A stretch of 64,000 bases of DNA, from assembly GCA_016124655.1 (NCBI GenBank), contig WGNI01000012.1:34201-98200 (forward strand), in the 5' to 3' direction. Made by a program: the position numbers and the translations under genes. Origin of the DNA: Alphaproteobacteria bacterium. Lineage in GTDB: Bacteria > Pseudomonadota > Alphaproteobacteria > Caulobacterales > Aquidulcibacteraceae. The notes beneath the pieces were generated by a model, which saw nothing but the letters and a program-made list of their open reading frames with translations, had not been told where the DNA came from and ran no database searches. This document shows, one piece after another, positions 25,882 to 35,359 of the stretch; position 1 is the first letter of the stretch, and the number at the start of each line of letters is the position of its first letter.

Positions 25882-28302
25882 GTGGCCAAGCGGCTGACAT
25901 CCCTCTTCGCTGCGCTCGCGATCGCAGCGCCGGCGGCGGCCTATGCGCAAACGGCGGACAACACGGTTTCAGGGCGCATTCTGGATTCGGGCGGCGCGCC
26001 GCTTGCAGCGGCCAGCGTCGTCATTATCCGGCCCGGCGAGACCGCTCCGCTCTCCGCGGCGCTGACGGGCGCGGACGGCCGGTTTTCGCTGTCTGGCTTG
26101 CCGACGGGCGATTTCATCCTGCAGCTCAGCGAGGCCGGGTTCGAGGCTTACGAAGAAGCGCTGCTGATCGGGGCGCGCAACCAATTCTACGATGTCGGCG
26201 ATGTGCGGCTGACGGAGGCGCAAGGCATCACGGTTCTGGCGGAGCGCGTGCGGACTGGCCTTTCAGAAGACCTCGACCGGCAGGTGTATCGCGCCCACGA
26301 TTTCGTGGCGCAGTCGGGCGGATCGCTCTTGAACGCGATGAAGACGCTGCCCGGCGTGACGATCGACCAGAACGGCGTGTTGACGCTGCGCGGCAGCGAC
26401 CGCGTGGCGGTGCTGGTCGATGGGCGGCCATCGGGCTTGACCGGCTTCGGCAATCAGCAGGCGCTCGACAATATCCCGATTGAAAACATCGAACGCATCG
26501 AGATCATCAACAACCCCTCCGCACGCCATGACGCGGCGGGCATGGCCGGCATCATCAACATCATCTACGCGCAAAACGCCGAGCGCGGGCTGTCCGGCGA
26601 TTACGGGCTGACGATCGGCGTGGGCGCGCTGAGCAAGAGGCGCGACGACAACCCCTCCGACCTCGGCAGCTACGACACCAATGAGCGGATCACGCCGAGC
26701 CTCAATCTCAATTACACGACCGAGCGGCAGCGTTACTTCCTGCAGGCGGAAACCACCTATCGCCACGACCTGCCGAACAATGAATTCACGGCGCGCTTCT
26801 ATGACGATGGGCGCATTATCTCTTCACAAGTGCCGGAAAACCGGCTGCAGAACCAATATATCGTACGCGCCGGCATCGATCATGAACGCGCCAATGGCGA
26901 CACGCTTTCCGCGTCGATCAATTTCGACACCGAGCATCACCGTGACGAAGCGCAGGTTCCTTACATCGATCTGACGACCGGGCAGCGTCTGCGCTATTGG
27001 TTTTGGAACGAGAGCGAGACGACCAGCCACCTCGCCTTCATCTCCAATTATGTGCACCAGTTCGACGAGCCGGGGCACAAGCTGACGATCAATCTGCAAT
27101 ATGTGCGCGGGCGGGAGGATGAAACCTATCGCCTCAATGAGGACTCGCCCACGCGGGTCGGCTCCGATCTCACGCATATCGACGCGATCGAGAACACGCT
27201 GCCGCTGCAGGTCGATTATGTGCGCCCGCTGGCGCAAGGGCGGGTTGAATTGGGCGCACGGGCGCAGGCGCGGTGGATTCCGGTCGAGTATGATGTCATT
27301 CGCGGGTTTCAGTCGGTGATCTATCCCGGCCTCGGCGACACGTCGGAATGGCGGGAGAACATCCTGGCGCTATACGGCAATTATGTGCATGAGCGGCCGC
27401 GCTACGCGATCGAGGCGGGTTTTCGCGTCGAGCAGACGAATGTCGAGTACGACATTCCCGCCGACAACATCTATTACCCCACGAGCGATTCTTACGATTA
27501 TTTCGACGCGTTCCCGAACGTGCGGCTGACCTACAAGCTCAGCGATGACGACACGCTGAGCGCGTTCTACAATTATCGCATCGACCGGCCCGGCGAGCCG
27601 GAGCTGCGTATATTCCCGAAGTACGACGATCCGGAATTGCTGAAGGTCGGCAATCCGTATTTGCGCCCGCAATACACGCAGAACTTTGAGCTCGCATATC
27701 AGCATCGGGCCGACGGCGGATCCTATTCGGTGGCGCTGTTCCACCGGCGCATCGAGGATGCGTTCGTGCGCATTTTCGCCATCGATTCCACGACGCTGGC
27801 TTACGACGTCGTGAACAAGATCTTCCAGAATGTGGGCGAAGCGCAAAACACCGGCGTGGAGCTGATCGCGCAGCGGGATTTCGGCTCGGCGCTTAGACTT
27901 TCGGGCAGCGTGAACGTGTTCTCCATCCAGCGCGATCCGTTCACCGCGCGTATCCTGTTCCCGTTCGCGCGCGACGTGGCGGTCGAGGGTTCCGACGACA
28001 CCACCTGGGACGCCAAGCTGACGGCGACCTATACGTTTCCGGACGAAACGGAAGTGCAGCTGACGGGCGTCTATTACGCGGAGCGCAGCGTGCCGCAGGG
28101 CACGCGGTCCACGCGATCCTCCATCGATTTCGGGCTGACGCGGCCGATCTTTGATGACGCCGCCACGTTGACGTTTTCAGCAACCGACATCTTCAACCAG
28201 TTCGGGATCGAAGAGCGCATCCGCGGCGACGGGTTTGATGCGCTTTATCAGAACTTCTATCAGACCCAGTCCGTCTCGCTCGGCGTGAAAGTCGATTTCT
28301 GA
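25882..28302 (+). CDS. TonB-dependent outer membrane receptor
   Basis: An 806-residue outer-membrane protein. Order: signal peptide (to about AYAQ), a carboxypeptidase-regulatory-like beta-sandwich (residues about 27-110, NTVSGRILDSGGAPLAAASV), a plug domain (LLNAMKTLPGVTIDQ, VLVDGRPSG, IERIEIINNPSARHDAAGMA) and a C-terminal barrel ending in VSLGVKVDF with the terminal Phe. Ligand unknown; the sandwich-plug-barrel form is common for polymer or peptide uptake receptors. I start at GTG 25882, with GGGAGA 7 bases upstream; the long upstream open frame is antisense to lspA. Divergent from lspA by about 110 bases. Confidence 0.9.
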   Translation: MAKRLTSLFAALAIAAPAAAYAQTADNTVSGRILDSGGAPLAAASVVIIRPGETAPLSAALTGADGRFSLSGLPTGDFILQLSEAGFEAYEEALLIGARNQFYDVGDVRLTEAQGITVLAERVRTGLSEDLDRQVYRAHDFVAQSGGSLLNAMKTLPGVTIDQNGVLTLRGSDRVAVLVDGRPSGLTGFGNQQALDNIPIENIERIEIINNPSARHDAAGMAGIINIIYAQNAERGLSGDYGLTIGVGALSKRRDDNPSDLGSYDTNERITPSLNLNYTTERQRYFLQAETTYRHDLPNNEFTARFYDDGRIISSQVPENRLQNQYIVRAGIDHERANGDTLSASINFDTEHHRDEAQVPYIDLTTGQRLRYWFWNESETTSHLAFISNYVHQFDEPGHKLTINLQYVRGREDETYRLNEDSPTRVGSDLTHIDAIENTLPLQVDYVRPLAQGRVELGARAQARWIPVEYDVIRGFQSVIYPGLGDTSEWRENILALYGNYVHERPRYAIEAGFRVEQTNVEYDIPADNIYYPTSDSYDYFDAFPNVRLTYKLSDDDTLSAFYNYRIDRPGEPELRIFPKYDDPELLKVGNPYLRPQYTQNFELAYQHRADGGSYSVALFHRRIEDAFVRIFAIDSTTLAYDVVNKIFQNVGEAQNTGVELIAQRDFGSALRLSGSVNVFSIQRDPFTARILFPFARDVAVEGSDDTTWDAKLTATYTFPDETEVQLTGVYYAERSVPQGTRSTRSSIDFGLTRPIFDDAATLTFSATDIFNQFGIEERIRGDGFDALYQNFYQTQSVSLGVKVDF

Positions 28303-28326
28303 GGCGGCTTGCGCTAGGGTCTGGGG

Positions 28327-29517
28327 ATGAAGATCGACCTCTCCGACCCCGCCCTCTTCGCTCATGGCCATCCGACAGAAGCCTATCGCTGGCTGCAGGA
28401 GAACGCGCCGGTGCATTGGAACCCGGAGAAGGACGGTCCCGGCTTCTGGGCGCTGACGCGGCATGAGGACGTCGCCGCCGTCGATCACGATTGGGAGACG
28501 TATTCTTCCTCGCCCACCATCATGCTGCAGGACCCGTTGCCGGATCAGCACGGCGCCGGCGATGCGAAAATGATGCTGATGATGGATCCGCCGCAGCACA
28601 CGGCGTTCCGCAAGCTGATCCGCAGCGAGTTTACGCGCGACGCCTCGGCGCTGCGTGCGCCGCGGATGCAGCAGCTCGCCAAGCGCATCGTCGACGCGGT
28701 CATCGCACGCGGCGCGTGCGACTTCGTCTCCGAGGTGGCGGGGGAAATGCCGTCCTTCGTCATCGCGGAGCTGATGGGCCTGCCCTTGGACGATGGGCGC
28801 GAACTCTACACGCTCACCGAGATCATCCATTCCGCGCCGGAGACGCTGGCGCCGGGCGCCGGCCACGAGGCGGTGTTGAAGATGTTCTCCTACGCGCACA
28901 CCGTGATCGCGGAGAAGCGCGCGCGCCCGGCCGACGATCTCGCCACGCGCATTCTCAATGCCGAGGTCGACGGCCAGCGCATCACCGATCCAGAATTTCT
29001 GCTGTTCTTCCTGCTGCTGATCGATGCGGGCGGCGACACCACGCGCAATCTGCTGTCGGCCGGCCTCTTGGCGCTGATGCACAATCCTGCGCAGCGCGAC
29101 TGGCTGATGGCCGATCTCGATGCGCGGCTGCCTTCTGCGCGGGAGGAAATGCTGCGCTACACCACGCCGGTGATCTATATGCGCCGCACGGCCACAAAGG
29201 ACGCGCGCATTCGCGACGCGCAGATCAAGGCCGGCGACAAGGTGGTGATGTATTTCGGCGCGGCCAATCGCGATCCCGCCGCGTTCGCCAATCCCGATGC
29301 GCTGGATCTGTCGCGGGACGCTGCGGCGCACGTGGCGTTCGGCGGAGGCCCGCATGTGTGCCTTGGCCAGCACATTGCGCGGCTGGAAATCGATGCGATG
29401 CTGAAGGAAGTGCTGACCCGGATGCGTGACATCGAGCCGATCGGTGAACCGGAATGGCTGCCGTCGACCTTCATTTCCGGGCCGCGGCGGATGCCGATCC
29501 GTTTCCGCGCTGCATAA
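28327..29517 (+). CDS. Cytochrome P450
   Basis: A 396-residue soluble bacterial P450. Seen: the I-helix oxygen-activation motif DAGGDTTRN, the ExxR of REEMLRY, and the haem loop FGGGPHVCLG with the thiolate Cys345. It would hydroxylate a small hydrophobic substrate using electrons from a ferredoxin; no ferredoxin or reductase gene is adjacent. It begins 24 bases after the TonB receptor, so the two may share a transcript. Confidence 0.93.
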   Translation: MKIDLSDPALFAHGHPTEAYRWLQENAPVHWNPEKDGPGFWALTRHEDVAAVDHDWETYSSSPTIMLQDPLPDQHGAGDAKMMLMMDPPQHTAFRKLIRSEFTRDASALRAPRMQQLAKRIVDAVIARGACDFVSEVAGEMPSFVIAELMGLPLDDGRELYTLTEIIHSAPETLAPGAGHEAVLKMFSYAHTVIAEKRARPADDLATRILNAEVDGQRITDPEFLLFFLLLIDAGGDTTRNLLSAGLLALMHNPAQRDWLMADLDARLPSAREEMLRYTTPVIYMRRTATKDARIRDAQIKAGDKVVMYFGAANRDPAAFANPDALDLSRDAAAHVAFGGGPHVCLGQHIARLEIDAMLKEVLTRMRDIEPIGEPEWLPSTFISGPRRMPIRFRAA

Positions 29518-29584
29518 TTCCGCGCGGCGCGGAACCGGGCGGGCGCGTCATGGTTGTCCGGGCAGCCCAGCCCCGGAGGACGCC

Positions 29585-30136
29585 ATGGCCAAAGCCGCCG
29601 CACAGGAAGACCCCGTTGACGCCATCGCGCTGTTAAAGGCCGATCATCGCGCCGTGGAGGCGTTGTTCGAGCAATATGAAAATGCACGCTCCAAAGCCAC
29701 GAAGGAAAAGCTTGCGCAACAGATCTGCCTTGAGCTGATCGTGCACACGGCGATCGAGGAAGAGATTTTCTATCCCGCCATCAAGGGCGTGGTCGATGAC
29801 GACATCTGGCATGAGGCCTATGTCGAGCATGACGGGGCAAAGACGCTGATCGCGGAATTGATGGCGAGCCATCCCGACGACGCCTTCTTCGACGCGAAGG
29901 TCAAAGTGCTTTCCGAAGAGATCAAGCATCACGTGAAGGAAGAAGAACAGCGCAACGGCATGTTCGCGCAGGCAAAGAAGCGCGATGTCGACATGGCGGC
30001 GCTCGGCGAGGAGATGGCCGCGCGCAAAGCCGCGCTGACCAAGCAATACAAGGCCGACGGGCTGCCGACGCCGGAGACGCGCTCCATGATCGGCGCCAAG
30101 ACGAAAAAAGGCAAAGTGCTCGAGGCGGCGGCGTAA
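29585..30136 (+). CDS. Hemerythrin HHE domain protein
   Basis: A 183-residue four-helix protein predicted to bind a di-iron centre. Ligand-type residues are seen in order: His of ADHRAVE, HTAIEEE (HxxxE), His of YVEHDGAK, and HHVKEEE. Such proteins bind oxygen or nitric oxide or act in iron or stress responses. The ATG at 29585 has GGAGG 6 bases upstream. The tail is Lys-rich. It ends 4 bases before the stop of the convergent ileS. Confidence 0.88.
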   Translation: MAKAAAQEDPVDAIALLKADHRAVEALFEQYENARSKATKEKLAQQICLELIVHTAIEEEIFYPAIKGVVDDDIWHEAYVEHDGAKTLIAELMASHPDDAFFDAKVKVLSEEIKHHVKEEEQRNGMFAQAKKRDVDMAALGEEMAARKAALTKQYKADGLPTPETRSMIGAKTKKGKVLEAAA

Positions 30137-30140
30137 TTCG

Positions 30141-33100
30141 TTACGCCGCGCGCTGCGCATCCCACCAGGCGACGGCGTCGGCGTCTCGCGCGGAGAGATC
30201 CGGGTAGCGGGGGTCGGCGCCGACATCCTCGGAAAATTTCCACGAGCGCGCGCACTTCCTGCCGCGCGCGGGCTCGATGAGCACGGCGAAATTCGGCAGA
30301 CTCTGACTCAAAGCGGCGGTTTTGGGCGGCGCGCCGGCCACAATGTCGACGCCGCTGGTGATGCACAGCTCGGCGAAATCGACGGCCTCCAATGCCTGCT
30401 TCATCTCCGCCGACACGAATAGTCTCGGCCGCGCTTCGAGCGAGGCGCCGATCTTCTTCTCGCGGCGCGCCCCTTCGAGCGCTGCGGTGACTTCGCTGCG
30501 CGCGGCGCGGAGCGTCTCCATTTGTTTTGCGGCGTCGTCATCGCGCCAGGATTCCGGCGTTTCGGGGAATTGGCGCAAATGCACGCTCACGGGGCTCGCG
30601 AAGCGCGTGGTCCAGGCTTCATCGGCGGTGAACGGCATCACCGGCGCCAGCCACGCGGTCAGGCGCATGAACACTTCATCCAGCGCCGTTCGACAGGCGC
30701 GGCGCTTGAGGCTATCGCGACGATCGCAATAGAGGCTGTCCTTGCGCACATCGACATAGAAGGCGGACAGATCGACGTTGCAGAATTCCACAATCGCTGA
30801 AATCGCGTGGTGGAACTCGTAGGTCTCATAACCTTTGCGCACGGCCTGATCAACTTCCCAAAGGCGATGCAGCAGCCAGCGTTCGAGCAGCGGAACTCCT
30901 TCTCCCCTTGTGGGAGAAGGTGTCAGCGAAGCTGACGGATGAGGGGTGTTTGCGCCAGCGCCTGAAGCGGTTTCGCGGTCACCCCTCACCCGGTCTTGCT
31001 CCGCAAGACCACCCTCTCCCACAAGGGGAGAGGGCCAAACCCGTTCATCGTCGGAATAGCCTTTCAGCGCGCCCAACAGATAGCGCAGCGTGTTGCGCAG
31101 CTTGCGGTACATTTCCGCGGACTGGTCGAAGATGGTTTTGCCGATGCGCAATTCATCGCGGAAATCGGCCGCCGCGATCAGCAGGCGGAAGATTTCGATG
31201 CCCCATTGCTTTTCGACTTCCTGCGGCTCCACGCCGTTGCCGAGCGACTTGGACATTTTGCGCCCCTGCTCGTCGACGGTGAAGCCGTAGGTGATGACCT
31301 CGTTGTAGGGCGCCATGCCGCGCGTGGCGCAGCTTTCCAGCAGCGAGGATTGGAACCAGCCGCGATGCTGGTCGGAGCCTTCGAGATAGACGCTCGCAGG
31401 GCGCGGCAGCGTGTCCTTCGTCTCCAGGACAAAGGCGTGGGTGCAGCCGGAATCGAACCAGACGTCCAGGATGTCTTCGACCTTTTCGAAATCGGCGGCG
31501 TTGTACTTTTCGCCCAGGAAATCCTGTGCAGGCGTGGACCACCAGACGTCGGCGCCGCCTTTTTTCATCGCCGCGACGATGCGCGCATCGACCGCGTCGT
31601 CCATCAGGATGGCGCCATCAACTTTCGACACGAAGATCGGCAACGGCACGCCCCAATTGCGCTGGCGCGAGACCAGCCAATCGGGCCGCTCGGCGACCAT
31701 GGATTTGATGCGATTCTGATACGCGTCGTCGTTGACGCGGCGCTGACCCCAATCGACGCGATCGATTTCCGACAACGCGACCTGGCGGAGCGTTTTGCCG
31801 TCGCGATACGGCTTGTCGAGCGCGACGAACCATTGCGCGGTGTTGCGGAAAATAAGCGGCGCGTGCGAGCGCCAGGAGTGCGGATATTGGTGCTTCAAGG
31901 TTCCGCGCGCGAGCAAGTTTCCGCTGGCGATCAGCGCATCGATCACGGCTTTGTTGGCCGGGCCGTCCTTGCCGAGATTTTTGCCGTCGAGGCGAACGAC
32001 TTCGAGGGTCTCGAAGCCTGGCGCCTCCTTGGTGAAACGGCCTTCCTCGTCGACGGTGAAGGGAATGCCTTCCTGACCGAAATTCTCTATCCAGATATTG
32101 AAGTCGTCGGCGCCGTGGCCCGGCGCGGTGTGCACGAAGCCCGTGCCGGCATCGTCGGTGACGTGATCGCCGGCCAGCAGCGGCACGGGGAAGGCGTATC
32201 CGCCCGTGCTCCCCTGTGAGGGGGCGCTGTCATCGCGCAGCGATGACTGAGGGGGAGGAACCGCCCCCTCCGGCCGCTGCGCGGCCACCTCCCCCTCGCG
32301 GGGGAGGACGGGCGCCCAATTCCGTAACGGGTGTGCGCAGACCGCGCGACTCGGAACGAATTCCGCCACACGTTTCCAGGTCGCAGCTTTCGCCGCACGC
32401 AGCACTTCGTCGGCAAGATTGTCGGCAATTGCAAGCTTTTCGCCGACCTTAACCCAGGGTTGGAATTGCAAGTCGGGTTCAATGCTTTGAACCTCGTAGA
32501 TGCCATACGAAATCTTGGGCGAATATGAAATCGCGCGGTTGCCCGGAATTGTCCAAGGCGTCGTGGTCCAAATCACAACCGATGTGCTAAAATAGAGCTC
32601 TTCGTCGTGCGTATCGCCCGATACATGGGTCACTTGGCGAATCGGAAACTTCACCCAGATCGTGGTGGAGGTTTTCTCCGCGTACTCCACTTCGGCTTCG
32701 GCGAGAGACGTGCGCTCCACCGGGCTCCACATCACCGGCTTTGAGCCGCGATAGACGAGGCCCGTGCGCACGACCTTCAGGAATTCTTCCGCAATCGCGG
32801 CCTCGGCGGCGAAGCTCATCGTGGAATAGTAATTATCCCAATCGCCTTCGATGCCGAGGCGCTGAAACTCTTCCTTCTGCAGCGGAATCCATTTGTCCGC
32901 ATATTGGCGGCACATTTTGCGAAACTCGACAGGATCGACATCCTTCTTGTCACGGCCAGCTTTGCGGAATTCCTCCTCCACCTTCCATTCGATGGGCAGG
33001 CCGTGACAATCCCAGCCGGGCACGTAGTCGGAATCGAAGCCGGTCATCTGGCGCGAGCGGACGACGATGTCCTTCAGGATCTTGTTTTCCGCATGCCCGA

Positions 33101-33314
33101 TATGGATGGCGCCGTTGGCGTAGGGCGGGCCGTCATGCAGCACGAATTTCGGACGCGAACGGCCGTCCTCACGCAGCTTTTGATAGAGGCCGATCTCCTT
33201 CCAGCGCGCGATCCATTGCGGCTCCTTCTGGGGCAAGCCGGCGCGCATGGGAAAATCGGTTTCAGGCAGGAACAGGGTTTCGCGATAGTCGCGACCTGCG
33301 GGCTGATCGGCCAC
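30141..33314 (-). CDS. ileS: Isoleucyl-tRNA synthetase carrying two in-frame repeat insertions
   Basis: A 1057-residue class I synthetase that charges tRNA-Ile. Seen: HIGH at residues 71-74, the CP1 editing domain with [17 protein letters not shown] at 686-690, then the anticodon-binding helical domain. It is about 90 residues longer than usual. The excess matches two palindromic DNA elements kept in frame: residues about 336-371 (PVLPREGE ... [10 protein letters not shown]) before the editing motif, and about 761-806 (PSPLVGEG ... SPTRGEG) at the start of the anticodon-binding domain. The start is GTG 33314 with GGAG upstream. All catalytic motifs are intact, so the enzyme should work. Confidence 0.95.
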   Translation of the reverse strand: MADQPAGRDYRETLFLPETDFPMRAGLPQKEPQWIARWKEIGLYQKLREDGRSRPKFVLHDGPPYANGAIHIGHAENKILKDIVVRSRQMTGFDSDYVPGWDCHGLPIEWKVEEEFRKAGRDKKDVDPVEFRKMCRQYADKWIPLQKEEFQRLGIEGDWDNYYSTMSFAAEAAIAEEFLKVVRTGLVYRGSKPVMWSPVERTSLAEAEVEYAEKTSTTIWVKFPIRQVTHVSGDTHDEELYFSTSVVIWTTTPWTIPGNRAISYSPKISYGIYEVQSIEPDLQFQPWVKVGEKLAIADNLADEVLRAAKAATWKRVAEFVPSRAVCAHPLRNWAPVLPREGEVAAQRPEGAVPPPQSSLRDDSAPSQGSTGGYAFPVPLLAGDHVTDDAGTGFVHTAPGHGADDFNIWIENFGQEGIPFTVDEEGRFTKEAPGFETLEVVRLDGKNLGKDGPANKAVIDALIASGNLLARGTLKHQYPHSWRSHAPLIFRNTAQWFVALDKPYRDGKTLRQVALSEIDRVDWGQRRVNDDAYQNRIKSMVAERPDWLVSRQRNWGVPLPIFVSKVDGAILMDDAVDARIVAAMKKGGADVWWSTPAQDFLGEKYNAADFEKVEDILDVWFDSGCTHAFVLETKDTLPRPASVYLEGSDQHRGWFQSSLLESCATRGMAPYNEVITYGFTVDEQGRKMSKSLGNGVEPQEVEKQWGIEIFRLLIAAADFRDELRIGKTIFDQSAEMYRKLRNTLRYLLGALKGYSDDERVWPSPLVGEGGLAEQDRVRGDRETASGAGANTPHPSASLTPSPTRGEGVPLLERWLLHRLWEVDQAVRKGYETYEFHHAISAIVEFCNVDLSAFYVDVRKDSLYCDRRDSLKRRACRTALDEVFMRLTAWLAPVMPFTADEAWTTRFASPVSVHLRQFPETPESWRDDDAAKQMETLRAARSEVTAALEGARREKKIGASLEARPRLFVSAEMKQALEAVDFAELCITSGVDIVAGAPPKTAALSQSLPNFAVLIEPARGRKCARSWKFSEDVGADPRYPDLSARDADAVAWWDAQRAA
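30898..31034. repeat. Palindromic element (large form) inserted in ileS
   Basis: About 137 bp. The ends are near-perfect reverse complements: 23 bases at 30898-30920 (begins CCTTCTCCCCTTG) and 23 at 31012-31034 (ends AAGGGGAGAGGG), and each arm is itself palindromic. Inside are the hairpins GTCAGC-GAA-GCTGAC and GGTCTTGC-TCC-GCAAGACC and the pair GATGAGGGGTG / CACCCCTCAC. The same architecture occurs between nadA and nadB (47936-48080). Here it lies in the ileS frame and is read as about 46 residues. Confidence 0.88.
32205..32310. repeat. Second palindromic element inserted in ileS
   Basis: About 106 bp made of mirrored parts: GCTCCCCTGTGAGGGGGC near the left end, TCATCGCGCAGCGATGA, then GGCCGCTGCGCGGCC and CCTCCCCCTCGCGGGGGAGG at the right. 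The right half (32260-32310) is nearly the same as the 51-bp element in glyS (56397-56447). It is read in the ileS frame as about 36 residues beside the editing domain. Confidence 0.82.
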
Positions 33315-33505
33315 GGGTCGAATCTCCAGCTTTGAAGGCGTAAGGATACCAGCTTCCCGGACGCGCGGAGAGGCTCAGACGCGCGCCGGGCGGCGAATTC
33401 GGGAGCGGGGCCGGATGGGCTGCATGGGCGGGTCCCTTAGCAGGACGCAGAGGCTATGGCGAGAGGCGCAGACCTGAGCCGTCGGATGTGCTATCCAACG
33501 TCTGC

Positions 33506-33706
33506 ATGCCTTACAGCGCACCGCCCCCAGCCAAGACCGCGGACCATCTTTTTCCCAACGCGGACGCGATGGCAGCGTGGGACGCGCTGACGCCTGCTGA
33601 ACAACTCAGCGAGGTCGCGCGCGCCGAGGAAGAGGGTTTTCGCAGCGGCGCGGCGGCAGCTGAAACGTTGGCGCAGCGGCTTGCACGCGTCCGCCGCGAG
33701 TCGTGA
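33506..33706 (+). CDS. Putative antitoxin of a ParE-type pair
   Basis: A 66-residue acidic/Ala-rich helical protein (EQLSEVARAEEEGFRSGAAA ... LAQRLARVRRES). Its TGA overlaps the GTG start of the ParE-like frame (GTGA), the common antitoxin-then-toxin arrangement, and that linkage is the main reason for the call. The start could also be GTG 33488, adding six residues; neither has a good ribosome binding site. No antitoxin family signature is certain. Confidence 0.55.
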   Translation: MPYSAPPPAKTADHLFPNADAMAAWDALTPAEQLSEVARAEEEGFRSGAAAAETLAQRLARVRRES

Positions 33707-33990
33707 TCTGGACGCTCAGCCGCAAGGCTTCAGACGATATCGATTCGATCATCCGCTGTACGGATGCGCATTTTGGCGCTCAGCTAACCGAAGACTATCT
33801 CGGTGGGCTCTACAACAGTTTCGATCTGTTGGCTGACAATCCGCGCATGGGACGCGCGTGGAGCAGCGCAAGGCGCTGCTACATCTACCGCTAACACTAC
33901 GTATTTTACCGCATTCGCAAGGATGAGGTGTTCATCACGCATATTCGCAATGTGCGCCAGCAGCTTCCGAGAGGCTGGCGGAAACCTTAG
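33703..33990 (+). pseudogene. ParE/RelE-type toxin interrupted by an in-frame TAA
   Basis: The frame starts at GTG 33703 and encodes a ParE-like chain (LSRKASDDIDSIIRCTDAHF, YNSFDLLADNPRMGRAW). It meets TAA at 33892-33894, but the same frame continues without further stops to TAG 33988-33990 as HYVFYRIRKDEVFITHIRNV, which is the conserved last strand region of ParE toxins. Total 95 codons plus stop, normal for ParE, with one nonsense codon at codon 64. Truncation would remove the core C-terminal strands, so the toxin is probably inactive unless the codon is read through or is a sequencing error. Confidence 0.75.
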
Positions 33991-34101
33991 CAGCCGACGA
34001 ATCCGCTTACCGCCAGCGCACATCATGATTGGCGGGCTGGGGGAACGCAGCCGGCTTGCGCGCGTTGGGACTGCATCGAAGCTCACAAGGGAGATTTTCC
34101 G

Positions 34102-34275
34102 ATGCTCGGTTGGGCGTTGACGTTTTTCGTGTTGGCCCTGGTGGCCGCGGTGCTGGGTTTTGGCGGACTGGCGGGCGCGATGTCGTCGATCGCGACGCTG
34201 CTGTTCTGGGTGTTCCTGGCGCTTCTGGTGATCACGTTCGTGGGGCGCGCGATCTCCGGTCGCTCGGTCACCTAA
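34102..34275 (+). CDS. DUF1328 (UPF0391) small membrane protein
   Basis: A 57-residue protein, [20 protein letters not shown] followed by [19 protein letters not shown] and a second span, ending RAISGRSVT. Two transmembrane helices and the GFGG-A turn are the hallmark of the DUF1328/YtjA family, whose function is not known; members are often stress induced. AAGGGAGA is 7 bases upstream of the ATG. It is a single-gene unit followed by a GC-rich hairpin. Confidence 0.88.
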   Translation: MLGWALTFFVLALVAAVLGFGGLAGAMSSIATLLFWVFLALLVITFVGRAISGRSVT

Positions 34276-34296
34276 CAAGCCATTCGATCTCAGGAG

Positions 34297-34317
34297 GGGC
34301 GGCGCGCGGCGCCGCCC
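34297..34317 (+). terminator. GC-rich hairpin after the DUF1328 gene
   Basis: GGGCGGCGC at 34297-34305 pairs with GCGCCGCCC ending at 34317, leaving a 3-base loop, about 20 bases after the DUF1328 stop. Only two T residues follow, so it is a weak intrinsic terminator candidate. Confidence 0.45.
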
Positions 34318-34411
34318 TTGCCGTATCCGGCCATCGGCCTGCCGCCCCTCGCCCCTTCCCCCCCTCGCGCTGGCGCCCTAAGACCCCTCGCCTGATGCGC
34401 GAGGGCCGCCG

Positions 34412-35359
34412 GTGACATCCTCCAAAGACCCCAAGGACAGTTCAGACGCGCGGGCGGCGGCGCTCGAGAACGGGCTGGCGACCGCCAAGACGCTGGCCGA
34501 GGCGCTGCCCTTCATCCAGATCTATGACCGCGAGACGGTGGTCGTGAAATATGGCGGCCACGCCATGGGCGATGTCGAGACCGCGCGGAAATTCGCCGCC
34601 GACGTCGTGCTTCTGAAGCTCGTGGGCATCCATCCGGTGGTGGTGCATGGCGGCGGGCCGCAGATTTCGCGCATGCTGGAGCGCGCGGGCGTGAAGAGCG
34701 AGTTCGTCGACGGCCTGCGCGTCACCGACGGGGCGACCATGGAGGTCGCGGAGATGGTGCTCTCCGGCTCCGTGAACAAGGAGCTGGCGCATCTCATCAC
34801 GGTAGCCGGCGCGGAGGCCGACGTGCGCGGCGTCGGGCTTTCGGGAAAAGACGCGCGGCTGATCACGGTGGAAAAGGTCACGCGCACCAAGAAGGACCCG
34901 GATTCCAACATCGAGCAGGCGGTAGATCTGGGCTTCGTCGGCGATCCCGCGCATGTCGATCCGACCCTGATCCAGGCGCTGATCACGGCGCCTGAGGATT
35001 ATATTCCCGTGATCGCGCCGATCGGCGTGGCGCGCGATGGGGCGACCTACAACATCAACGCCGACACCGCGGCCGGCGCGATCGCCGGGGCGCTTGCGGC
35101 AAAGCGCTTCCTGCTGCTCACCGACGTGGCGGGGGTTCTGGACGCGGACGGGCGCCTTATTCGCGACATGACCAAAGCCGATGCACGCCGTCTGATCGAA
35201 ACGGGCGTCGCCTCCGGGGGCATGATCCCGAAACTGGAAACCTGCATCGCCGCGCTCGACGCGGGCGTGGAGGCCGCGGTCATTCTCGACGGGCGCAAGC
35301 CCCATGCGCTTTTGATGGAGCTGTTCACCGACCATGGCGCGGGCACGCTTATTCAATAG
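34412..35359 (+). CDS. argB: Acetylglutamate kinase
   Basis: A 315-residue amino acid kinase that phosphorylates N-acetylglutamate in arginine synthesis. Seen: [12 protein letters not shown] (phosphate-binding Lys and Gly pair), the [10 protein letters not shown] loop, [16 protein letters not shown] and [10 protein letters not shown]. The GTG at 34412 gives an N-terminal extension of about 25 residues compared with E. coli, as in arginine-sensitive enzymes of other bacteria, so feedback control by arginine is plausible. The 3' end overlaps the DUF1036 gene by 26 bases. Confidence 0.93.
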   Translation: MTSSKDPKDSSDARAAALENGLATAKTLAEALPFIQIYDRETVVVKYGGHAMGDVETARKFAADVVLLKLVGIHPVVVHGGGPQISRMLERAGVKSEFVDGLRVTDGATMEVAEMVLSGSVNKELAHLITVAGAEADVRGVGLSGKDARLITVEKVTRTKKDPDSNIEQAVDLGFVGDPAHVDPTLIQALITAPEDYIPVIAPIGVARDGATYNINADTAAGAIAGALAAKRFLLLTDVAGVLDADGRLIRDMTKADARRLIETGVASGGMIPKLETCIAALDAGVEAAVILDGRKPHALLMELFTDHGAGTLIQ

